From contig DAOUUM010000057.1 in assembly GCA_030668165.1 (NCBI GenBank), forward strand, positions 1-11,136: DNA of 11,136 nt, in the 5' to 3' direction. Numbering within the stretch: position 1 is the first letter of the stretch; each line of letters starts with the position of its first letter. Shown here in pieces: positions 5,284 through 11,136 of the stretch. This DNA is from Candidatus Heimdallarchaeota archaeon (GTDB taxonomy: Archaea > Asgardarchaeota > Heimdallarchaeia > Heimdallarchaeales > Kariarchaeaceae). Under the pieces are notes generated by a model. It was not told the origin of the DNA and made no database searches. It was given only the letters and a program-made list of their open reading frames with translations. Position numbers and translations under genes: made by a program.

Positions 5284-6228
5284 ATGGCACTTATTACCGA
5301 TGAAAATGCTTGGCTATTTATCCTAGGGATCGTAGTATTCTTTACTCTGGTCACTATATATTTCTATAACAGGTTGGATAAATATGATCCAGAACCATTA
5401 TCTCGGCTAGCTTTCGCTTATTTTCTGGGTATTCTCTCAGTGATCCCAGCATTGATCATGTCGGGAATTGCAAGTGTAGTGGTTAAAGACCCTTATTTGT
5501 TAACAGTCATTGTCGCCCCCATACTTGAGGAACTGGCCAAAGCATGGATGGTAATTTATCTAGCCAAATCAGATACCTTCGATGGAATACTAGATGGTCT
5601 GATCTATGGTGCCATGGTTGGTGCAGGCTTTGCTAGTGCAGAGAATTTTCTTTATGGATTACAATTCTCATTCACCTCAGGAATAACAACTGGAATTACA
5701 TTAACTTTCGTTAGATCGCTCACCCAGATATTGGGCCATCCCATGTACACTGGACTGACCGGTGCAGGAGTTGCAGCATACAAGAACACCACAGAGATTC
5801 CCATACATATGAGAACTTCGGGTGAGACATCAAAGTATAACCAATTGTGGAAAGCAATACTATTGCATGCACTATGGAATGGAGCTGCAAGTCTTCCAGG
5901 AATTGGATTTATAATTGCAATTGCAGGGGTCATAATTATTAGTGTTATTGTTCTCCGCTATGAGATACAGATGGCATTGCATCTAGAAAAAATATCTCAT
6001 GAATCCGGATATTTTGATCGTAAGAGAGAGTATATCGAGCATGTGAGAAGGAGGCCCCCACCTATTTATCAACCGGGCTATTATAATCCCAATCGCTATC
6101 AGGGAAGTGGTAGAATAAACAGGGAACAACAGAATATCAATGCACATAATGAAAATGTCAACTCTCAGAAGAGAGTGTTTCACATATCTCCGGATGGCTC
6201 TGTAACCGAAGAAGATGATGATAATTAA
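5284..6228 (+). CDS. PrsW-family intramembrane metalloprotease (MEROPS M82-like)
   Basis: The protein has 314 residues with about six to seven membrane helices in residues 9-225 and a hydrophilic tail (226-314). The family motifs are present and in order: a D-x-x-x-P-E-P entry (D32-P38), P79-I-L-E82-E83-L-A-K86, the segment GAMVGAGFASAEN (109-121) with E120, G151-H152-P-M, and H195-A-L-W198-N199. These glutamates and histidines are the proposed zinc ligands and catalytic residues of PrsW proteases. In Bacillus subtilis PrsW makes the site-1 cut of the anti-sigma factor RsiW. An archaeon has no sigma factor system of that kind, so the substrate here must be different. The tail is rich in Arg, Pro, Asn and Tyr and contains PPIY (259-262), ending in an acidic EEDDDN. 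The gene ends tail to tail with the TPR gene, with a 4-bp overlap. Confidence 0.87.
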   Translation: MALITDENAWLFILGIVVFFTLVTIYFYNRLDKYDPEPLSRLAFAYFLGILSVIPALIMSGIASVVVKDPYLLTVIVAPILEELAKAWMVIYLAKSDTFDGILDGLIYGAMVGAGFASAENFLYGLQFSFTSGITTGITLTFVRSLTQILGHPMYTGLTGAGVAAYKNTTEIPIHMRTSGETSKYNQLWKAILLHALWNGAASLPGIGFIIAIAGVIIISVIVLRYEIQMALHLEKISHESGYFDRKREYIEHVRRRPPPIYQPGYYNPNRYQGSGRINREQQNINAHNENVNSQKRVFHISPDGSVTEEDDDN

Positions 6229-6848
6229 TCTGTCTGATTTTCAAACTTACTTAGAATCTCAATAAATCTGGAATCCTCTCTTATACCATCAAAATATGGA
6301 TCTTTCCCGATAAGATCATGATAATCAATATCATATTTCATATCCACAATATCATTTAATTTTTGTAACCCACGATCCAGATCTCCATTTGATATCAGTA
6401 GGCAACTTAAATTATACGTCGCAAAGTGAAATTCCTTCTCCTTGTTGATCTCCTCATAAAGAACAATCGCCTCATCAATCGACTCCAATTCTGTCAGTGC
6501 TATGGCCTTGTTGAATTTGACCTCCATAAAATCAGGTTTCAGCTCTAGTGCGGTGCCAAATGCTTCCATGGCCAATTCAAATTTCTCCATATCCATATAG
6601 AGATTACCAATATTGTACCATGTTGAGGCCACATTTCCGCCCAGTTTAACCGCAGCCAAATACATCTCGAGTGCATCGTCAAGTTGATTTAGATCTGCAT
6701 ATACATTTGCCAAATTGTAATAAGCCCTTGAGAATTCCGGATCCTCTGCAATTGCTGCTTTGAATCCCTCGATTGCTCGCTCATACTTACCCTCCTTGTG
6801 GAATCTGATAGCCCGACTATGTAGTGTATTGACAAGATTTGAACTCAT
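6225..6848 (-). CDS. Tetratricopeptide-repeat (TPR) protein
   Basis: The protein has 207 residues, soluble and acidic. It contains about five consecutive 34-residue TPR units: 6-39, 40-73, 74-107, 108-140 and 141-168. The consensus positions are clear in the first three (for example A13, G20, Y22, A25, F29, A32, P37; then Y44-N-L-A, L56, A59, Y63, A66; then W77-Y-N-I-G, F90, A93, F97, A100). The C-terminal cap includes DPYFDGIREDSRFIEIL (about 182-198), a closing motif common in archaeal and bacterial TPR proteins. TPR arrays are protein-binding scaffolds, and no partner can be inferred here. A TATA-like sequence lies about 30 bp upstream (6873-6884), with a short inverted repeat between it and the start codon. 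The gene overlaps the prsW-like gene by 4 bp at their 3' ends, which says nothing about shared function. Confidence 0.9.
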   Translation of the reverse strand: MSSNLVNTLHSRAIRFHKEGKYERAIEGFKAAIAEDPEFSRAYYNLANVYADLNQLDDALEMYLAAVKLGGNVASTWYNIGNLYMDMEKFELAMEAFGTALELKPDFMEVKFNKAIALTELESIDEAIVLYEEINKEKEFHFATYNLSCLLISNGDLDRGLQKLNDIVDMKYDIDYHDLIGKDPYFDGIREDSRFIEILSKFENQTD

Positions 6849-6872
6849 ATAATTGGAGAATAACTATCTCCA

Positions 6873-6884
6873 AAATAAATATTG
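6873..6884 (-). promoter_or_regulatory. TATA box for the TPR gene
   Basis: On the minus strand AATATTTATTTT is centred about 30 bp upstream of the ATG at 6848. An inverted repeat with 5-bp arms (GGAGA/TCTCC, 6855-6871) sits between it and the start. Confidence 0.45.
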
Positions 6885-6931
6885 TGTTGGTACAAGATAA
6901 GTATATCTTATGACGATCAACTTCCGCTTAG

Positions 6932-6937
6932 AAAAAA
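6932..6937 (-). terminator. T-run terminator behind tRNA-Leu
   Basis: Six consecutive T residues on the minus strand follow directly after the encoded CCA. Archaeal RNA polymerase terminates at such U-tracts. Confidence 0.6.
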
Positions 6938-7025
6938 TGGTGCGGGGAGTGGGATTCGAACCCACGAACCTCTAAAGGATCGGAGCTTAAATCCGACGCC
7001 GTTGGCCAGGCTGGGCGACCCCCGC
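6938..7025 (-). tRNA. tRNA-Leu (anticodon TAA)
   Basis: The 88-nt gene folds as a class II tRNA. It has a 7-bp acceptor stem (GCGGGGG with TCCCCGC, one G-U pair), discriminator A, an encoded CCA end, and a D arm with GCC/GGC and the loop CAGCCTGGCCAAC. The anticodon stem is TCGGA/TCCGA with loop TTTAAGC, which gives anticodon TAA. The variable arm is 14 nt (CCT/AGG stem). The T arm is GTGGG-TTCGAAT-CCCAC, containing the B box. The long variable arm, the A73 discriminator and the anticodon agree on leucine, decoding UUA and UUG. There is no intron in the anticodon loop. Confidence 0.96.
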
Positions 7026-7212
7026 ATATATCAGCGGTACTGATTGACAACAAAGTAAATCAATACAGATTGCTAATCTTCCCTGTAAACTTATCTAATA
7101 TAAATTTTCTAATGAAGTTCACAATAAATGATCTTGAAAACAGGTTTTCTTAATAATGATTGATCTCGTCGGATATCATATTCTTTGAATAATATACATT
7201 TTGCGATGAGTT

Positions 7213-7791
7213 ATGAGAATTTCCAATTCCAAATTAAAACGTGTCGTGATTTATGGAGGATCAGGATCTGGCAAGTCTAGTTTTGCCATGGAATTGGGAA
7301 ATTTACTCTACAAAAAAGTGATCCATCTCGATGATATATATCACCAACCGGGTTGGAAGCAGATTGATCCGGATGAATTTCAGGAGATTATTGATGATAC
7401 TATCGCCAAGGAAAGTTGGATAATCGATGGAAATTATTCCATGGTCAGACATAAAATCCTAGAAAGAGCAACATTTGTCATTGTCCTCAAACCACCCACA
7501 TATATCAATATCTGGAGATTATTCTGGAGAACAATTGGCAGAAATACTAGATTCAAGCCATATCCAGTGTCAAGACTCCCTCTGAAAATAGAGAAGAGCA
7601 AAACTGGGGAAGATATGATGACCGCGATTTTCGAGCTGAGTTATTATACGATAAGGTTTAACCTGAAAAAATACAAAGTTCAGTATGAGGATGCGGTGAA
7701 TGCTATTGGAAAGGATAATGTGGTGATATTACATTCCCCAAAATCGATTGAAGGTCTGCTAGATCATCTCTATGATAATTTCATAGGATAA
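7213..7791 (+). CDS. P-loop nucleotide kinase of the FlaR/adenylate kinase-like type
   Basis: The protein has 192 residues. A Walker A loop, GGSGSGKSS, lies at 15-23 after a beta strand (RVVIYG). Then come HLDDIYHQPGW (38-48) and WIIDGNY (69-75), which together are the signature of the 'DNA topology modulation protein FlaR' group of small adenylate/shikimate kinase-like enzymes. RATFVIVLKPP (about 85-95) is the strand resembling Walker B, and the basic patch with WRTIGRN (104-110) matches the lid region. The name FlaR comes from an early genetic link to supercoiling. The real activity of most members is not established, and a nucleotide or small-molecule kinase is likely. The ATG at 7213 follows an AT-rich TATA-like stretch (about 7187-7198) with no Shine-Dalgarno site. 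The 3' end overlaps the convergent receptor gene by 11 bp. Confidence 0.82.
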   Translation: MRISNSKLKRVVIYGGSGSGKSSFAMELGNLLYKKVIHLDDIYHQPGWKQIDPDEFQEIIDDTIAKESWIIDGNYSMVRHKILERATFVIVLKPPTYINIWRLFWRTIGRNTRFKPYPVSRLPLKIEKSKTGEDMMTAIFELSYYTIRFNLKKYKVQYEDAVNAIGKDNVVILHSPKSIEGLLDHLYDNFIG

Positions 7792-9781
7792 AGTAAAATG
7801 ATAAAGAGCTGAATATTGTTTTCAAAAATTCTATACCATAATCACTGATCTCGACGAGTTTTTGCCTCAGATCAGCATCAAATTCATCTGTTGGACTCTC
7901 TTTCAGCAAACCCATCTTGATGAGTGAATTCACACGCCTGTATACAGTGGATTTGGGTGAATCAGGGAAACGATCACTCACGTCCTGAATTGATTGGGGA
8001 CCAGTTGATTTTACCAAATCAAGAAATTCAATCAGTACTGCGATATCGCCTATCTTGATCTTCTTGATCTCCTCTCCATAATCATTCATCCAATCATTAA
8101 CAAAATTATTGAATTGAATGGTATTTGCTGTTGGTGCAATATCCTGCATCTCTTCATAAATTTCCGCCACAGATACTGAGTCTTCCTCTACCTCACCAGA
8201 TGTTAACGATGGTGTTGATTTTTGAATGCCATCTATTAGTCCAAGTCGAAGAAATATACCTCTTAATCGTTTATATGCCAGGAATTTCCAATCTATACTG
8301 AACTGCTTATCGAATTTTACATCATGATAATATTTGTATGAAAATAAAGTCATCAAGGCCAGGATATTAAGCAAAATTATCGAGAAAATCAGAATTAGAC
8401 CATACTGGGGATAAGAATTCAAGGTAGTCCCATGATACTTATCCATCTCGATGAATTGAGCATCGTAGATTTTACCAAAAGGTAAGGGTGATATCATCAC
8501 ATTACCTTCCAAGGTACTTATCCAAGTCCTACCATATTCGTCATTTACCATGACTCCGGGTGAATCATCTACAATCGAGGTAGTTATGAAATTACCTCTA
8601 TTAAGCGGTATGTCGGCCCATGATGAGTTTGTATCTGTTCTCAAACTTCCTACAAATTCAAAGGTGTCAATATCGTAGACATTCATAGAAGGAGTGGAAA
8701 TTTGATATCCTGTTTCAGGCAATATTCCATATGAGTATGTGAACAGATAATCACCAATAGCTTTTGAAATCAACCTTGTTGAGTTAACTACTGAAATTGG
8801 AGTGGTTGATTTCTCTCCCGTGTACAGATCAAGATTATTTACTGTTAATGTATAATTTAACCAATAGTTATTGGTTGAAACCAACAGATGTGGGTTGCCC
8901 TCACCATCTTCATGTATATCAAGGGTATATTGTGATAATTGCATAAAGGAATCAGTATCATTAATTTTTGTCTCCCATAGTTTATTCCCATCAATATCAA
9001 ATGCTCTGACAGGATTATTATACCAACCTGATGTTATGATAACTGAATCACGCCCCGTTCCATAGACGCATAATTCTGTATTTCCACCAGTATCAATCCC
9101 ATTGTTCTCCCATGATTTGGTCAATATATTATTTGAATCATCCCAATCCCATAGCTGAACATTGTATTGACCTGTCTTTGAGGTTGCATTCCATAAGATA
9201 GCACCATATGAAATTACTAATTCTTCCATTCCATCATCGTCGATATCTTCAAGTATTATATTGTCTGCACCAATTTTAATTGAACTAGGAGACGGAATGT
9301 ACTGGATTAGTTTCCCATCCACATCTATAACCGAAATAGCAGTATCTGCAACACCATCATAAACTGAGGCGGTTCTTGAGTATATAATCTCTATTTTACC
9401 ATCACCATTGATATCTCCCACCTGTAATCCTCTATGTCCGGAATTTATGGATGGTAGATTAAATGACCACAAAATTTCCCCGGTTTCAAATTCAATTCTT
9501 TGTATCTCTCTGTTATTGACAACTGCGATTATATCTAATTCACCATCACCATCCAGATCCTCGACTATTGTTTGATCATATCCATCAACAACGTAGGGAA
9601 CCCTCCACACTTCTCTTACCTCATTTGAATCAATTTGAAGATGTATTAAGTTAAATCCTTCAGACAGAATAATTGAATTTGTCTCTATGTTGGTATGTAC
9701 CGAATTCTCAATTGGAATAGCAATAGAAGCCAGTAAAATATTACCTACAATGAATAACAGTATGATTTTTTTTATGCCCAT
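7781..9781 (-). CDS. Membrane receptor: extracellular FG-GAP/VCBS propeller, one TM helix, cytoplasmic winged-helix DNA-binding domain
   Basis: The protein has 666 residues. Residues 1-20 (GIKKIILLFIVGNILLASIA) are a signal peptide or anchor. FG-GAP/VCBS calcium loops follow: EDLDGDGELD at 74-83, GDINGDGKIE at 122-131 and EDIDDDGMEE at 178-187, with a degenerate one at 289-300 (IHEDGEGNPHLL). The region 50-445 therefore looks like one beta-propeller, as in integrin alpha heads. It carries several N-x-S/T sites (N198, N275, N309, N333, N385). The single membrane helix is at about 461-481, followed by basic residues (KYYHDVK, then YKRLRG). After an acidic linker comes a winged helix-turn-helix at about 575-655, with SIQDVSDRFPDSPKSTVYRR (597-616) as HTH and VNSLIKMGLL leading to the wing. 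This is the plan of a one-component receptor that senses outside and binds DNA inside. The ligand and targets are unknown. Confidence 0.85.
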   Translation of the reverse strand: MGIKKIILLFIVGNILLASIAIPIENSVHTNIETNSIILSEGFNLIHLQIDSNEVREVWRVPYVVDGYDQTIVEDLDGDGELDIIAVVNNREIQRIEFETGEILWSFNLPSINSGHRGLQVGDINGDGKIEIIYSRTASVYDGVADTAISVIDVDGKLIQYIPSPSSIKIGADNIILEDIDDDGMEELVISYGAILWNATSKTGQYNVQLWDWDDSNNILTKSWENNGIDTGGNTELCVYGTGRDSVIITSGWYNNPVRAFDIDGNKLWETKINDTDSFMQLSQYTLDIHEDGEGNPHLLVSTNNYWLNYTLTVNNLDLYTGEKSTTPISVVNSTRLISKAIGDYLFTYSYGILPETGYQISTPSMNVYDIDTFEFVGSLRTDTNSSWADIPLNRGNFITTSIVDDSPGVMVNDEYGRTWISTLEGNVMISPLPFGKIYDAQFIEMDKYHGTTLNSYPQYGLILIFSIILLNILALMTLFSYKYYHDVKFDKQFSIDWKFLAYKRLRGIFLRLGLIDGIQKSTPSLTSGEVEEDSVSVAEIYEEMQDIAPTANTIQFNNFVNDWMNDYGEEIKKIKIGDIAVLIEFLDLVKSTGPQSIQDVSDRFPDSPKSTVYRRVNSLIKMGLLKESPTDEFDADLRQKLVEISDYGIEFLKTIFSSLSFYFIL

Positions 9782-9800
9782 TCAATTTGTTTCAGTAGAG

Positions 9801-9836
9801 GTTATATGAAAATATTTCCATTGCTTTATATATTTT
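9801..9836 (-). promoter_or_regulatory. Candidate TATA boxes for the propeller-wHTH receptor gene
   Basis: Two TATA-like sequences are present on the minus strand. TTCATATAAC is centred near 9805, 24 bp before the ATG, which would give a leaderless mRNA. AAAATATATAAAGC (9823-9836) is about 49 bp upstream and would give a leader of about 20 bases. The second is the better match to a consensus box. Confidence 0.4.
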
Positions 9837-9973
9837 GCAATAATTTGTGAATTTATTAATTAACTGTTTAGATTATATTTCAAAAACTGCAGACTAATAA
9901 TTGACATATATTCTCATTATTAAGAATTACCTAATATTAAAAATATATCAATAAACAATACATTTGGGGAGGA

Positions 9974-10066
9974 ATGCCCGAAAAAAAAGTTAATGGGGGA
10001 GACCTTTTTCAGCTCCTTATTTTGAATAATATATTTGAATATCATCAGCATATAATTTTTACATGA
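9974..10066 (+). CDS. Possible 30-residue small ORF (or small RNA) of unknown function
   Basis: An ATG at 9974 opens a 30-codon frame ending in TGA at 10064-10066. It encodes MPEKKVNGGDLFQLL followed by a hydrophobic and aromatic tail (ILNNIFEYHQHIIFT). GGGGAGGA (9966-9973) touches the ATG with no spacer, which is too close for a classical Shine-Dalgarno interaction. A TATA-like AAAAATATAT at 9939-9948 is centred 26 bp before about 9970, so transcription would start at or just before the ATG and the frame could be translated leaderless. The GC-rich island in an AT-rich spacer could equally be a small RNA ending near the T5 run at 10005-10009. Length alone gives little support for coding. Confidence 0.25.
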   Translation: MPEKKVNGGDLFQLLILNNIFEYHQHIIFT

Positions 10067-10156
10067 AAAAATAATAATTTGTCACATTAAACTGATTTAA
10101 TCTCACGAATGCAGATGGAATTCCAATTCTTGGACAATAAATATGCCAAAAAAACA

Positions 10157-10170
10157 ATTATTAAATTAAT
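10157..10170 (+). promoter_or_regulatory. TATA box for the ammonia-lyase gene
   Basis: ATTATTAAATTAAT is centred about 26-27 bp before the ATG at 10190. There is no Shine-Dalgarno site, so a leaderless mRNA is predicted. Confidence 0.5.
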
Positions 10171-10189
10171 CTAGTTTTAGACCCCGTTA

Positions 10190-11136
10190 ATGGTACTCGT
10201 AGTCACAGGACAAGACCTAACTGTTGAAGCGGTGGTAAATGTAGCTAGAAACAATGAGAAGGTTGAGCTCCACCTTGATGCTATCGATCGAATTAACGTT
10301 TGCAGAGCCATGCTTGAGAAAAAAATCGTGGCAAAAGAAATAATGTATGGTGTCAATACCGGTATTGGTGAGTTCTCAGAAGTCATTCTCGATGATAATC
10401 AGGTTGAGCTGTTCCAACGCTATCTGATCTATAATCACGCAGCAGGTATTGGAGATCCAGCACCTATTGAATATGTCCGGGGAGCAATGCTCGGCAGGAT
10501 AAATGTTCATGCACATGGAAACTCTGGTAACAGATTGATCATCACCCAGACTCTCATTGAACTTCTGAACAAGGAGGTAACACCTTTTGTCTGTCAAAAG
10601 GGATCAGTCGGAGCATCCGGAGATCTGGCACCCATGTCTCAGATTGCCCTCTTGATGATGGGTGAAGGTAAGGCATACTACAAGGGAGAATTACTACCCT
10701 CAAAAGAAGCCATGGAACTTGCAGGTGTTGAAATTCCAGGATTGCAGGCAAGAGATGGATTAGCCACAATCAACGGATCCAATCTACTCACAGCCATGTC
10801 TGCCATATTCATCTATGACGCCAATCGCTGGCTAAAACAGGCAGAGATTGCAGCAGCCATGTCACTTGAAGCATTGATGGCAAATATGAAACCCTACACT
10901 CCATTACTACATGAGGTAAGAGGTTTCAAAGGAGCAATCAGAACTGCGAATGCAATCAAAAAGATGGTCAGTGGAGGAGACCTCAAGGAGGAGAGACTGA
11001 AGGTCAAGGTGCAAGATGCATACTCCATGAGATCAACACCACAGATAATTGGTGCAGCCCATGATGCTTTGATCTATGCCAAATCCCAGGTGGAGATCGA
11101 GTTGAATGGTGTTGGTGACAATCCTATCTTCTTCCC
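10190..11136 (+). CDS. hutH: Histidine ammonia-lyase (MIO-dependent), 3' end cut by window edge
   Basis: The first 315 codons are present. HutH converts L-histidine to urocanate and ammonia using the self-formed MIO group. A142-S143-G144 within GSVGASGDLAP is the MIO triad. Y53 (in YGVNTGIG), H83, N195 (ATINGSN) and the Y278/R281 pair in QDAYSMR match the active-site residues of Pseudomonas putida HutH, and most fall at the same residue numbers. The selectivity pair is N82-H83, where histidine lyases have Ser-His and tyrosine or phenylalanine lyases have His-Leu or Phe-Leu. This favours histidine. Unlike typical HutH, NVHAHGNSG replaces the usual stretch before S112-G113, and S282-T283 replaces Cys-Gln after R281, so a related aromatic lyase or aminomutase is possible. 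The glutamate equivalent to E414 lies outside the window. No other hut gene is visible. Confidence 0.88.
   Translation, partial: MVLVVTGQDLTVEAVVNVARNNEKVELHLDAIDRINVCRAMLEKKIVAKEIMYGVNTGIGEFSEVILDDNQVELFQRYLIYNHAAGIGDPAPIEYVRGAMLGRINVHAHGNSGNRLIITQTLIELLNKEVTPFVCQKGSVGASGDLAPMSQIALLMMGEGKAYYKGELLPSKEAMELAGVEIPGLQARDGLATINGSNLLTAMSAIFIYDANRWLKQAEIAAAMSLEALMANMKPYTPLLHEVRGFKGAIRTANAIKKMVSGGDLKEERLKVKVQDAYSMRSTPQIIGAAHDALIYAKSQVEIELNGVGDNPIFF

Larger units (their letters stand above)
9782..10189. other. 408-bp stretch without a large gene
   Basis: This very AT-rich spacer separates the divergent receptor and ammonia-lyase genes. It holds the promoters of both, plus one internal GC-rich island (9966-10004) with a TATA-like sequence in front of it. 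I see no tRNA, repeat array or large ORF. Confidence 0.6.

Noticed and set aside
9966..10009. Strong intrinsic hairpin or riboswitch in the GC-rich island
   Set aside because: Only 3-4 bp stems can be drawn by eye (GGG/CCC, GGAG/CTCC). This is not enough to claim a structured element.
10020..10066. C/D-box guide RNA on the minus strand (CTGATGA near 10050 and CTGA near 10010)
   Set aside because: The C box lacks the purine before TGATGA, the spacing to the D-like box is wrong for a D' or D box, and no C' box is visible.
10177..10769. Minus-strand frames across the ammonia-lyase gene
   Set aside because: They are antisense shadows of a well-conserved plus-strand coding sequence, with no motifs or promoters of their own.
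1..11136. CRISPR array or tandem direct repeats
   Set aside because: No repeated unit with regular spacing was seen anywhere in the window.

Overview
The window looks like AT-rich archaeal DNA. Direct signs are a ribosomal protein eL37 gene (an archaeal/eukaryotic protein absent from bacteria), TATA-like boxes about 26 bp upstream of several start codons with little or no leader, a class II tRNA-Leu with an encoded CCA and a T-run behind it, and a few genes with AGGTGA/AAGGAG ribosome binding sites. A longin/roadblock-like small protein of a type I associate with Asgard archaea makes an Asgard member the best guess. No single gene here proves the lineage.

Layout. Positions 1-114 are the last codons of a TnpB (IS200/IS605 OrfB) gene running in from the left. 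Directly against it, in convergent orientation, is a histidine-phosphatase gene (117-425, minus) that stops before the second half of its fold, so the element probably cut it off. Two minus-strand genes follow: a three-helix membrane protein with thrombospondin type-3 calcium repeats (533-1291) and an APH/choline-kinase-like phosphotransferase (1401-2414). The plus strand then carries a ribbon-helix-helix protein (2604-2786), the longin-like protein (2854-3324), a four-helix membrane protein (3462-3968), eL37 (4087-4272), an unrecognised protein whose frame stays open for about 48 codons upstream of its first ATG (4432-5214), and a PrsW-type membrane protease (5284-6228). A TPR protein (6225-6848, minus) meets PrsW tail to tail with a 4-bp overlap. 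tRNA-Leu(TAA) follows (6938-7025, minus), then a FlaR-like P-loop kinase (7213-7791, plus). The kinase overlaps by 11 bp the end of a large membrane receptor (7781-9781, minus) with an extracellular FG-GAP/VCBS propeller, one membrane helix and a cytoplasmic winged-helix domain. A 408-bp stretch without a large gene holds a possible 30-codon ORF or small RNA (about 9966-10066). The window ends inside a histidine ammonia-lyase gene (10190 onward).

Working together. Most genes appear to be single transcription units with their own TATA box; only eL37 and the gene behind it look like an operon. The surface-related set (calcium-repeat protein, PrsW protease, propeller-wHTH receptor) suggests envelope sensing, but nothing shows these proteins act in one pathway. 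The most interesting items are the propeller-TM-wHTH receptor, the TnpB end beside a truncated gene, the gene behind eL37 with no canonical start for its open frame, and the small transcript candidate upstream of hutH.
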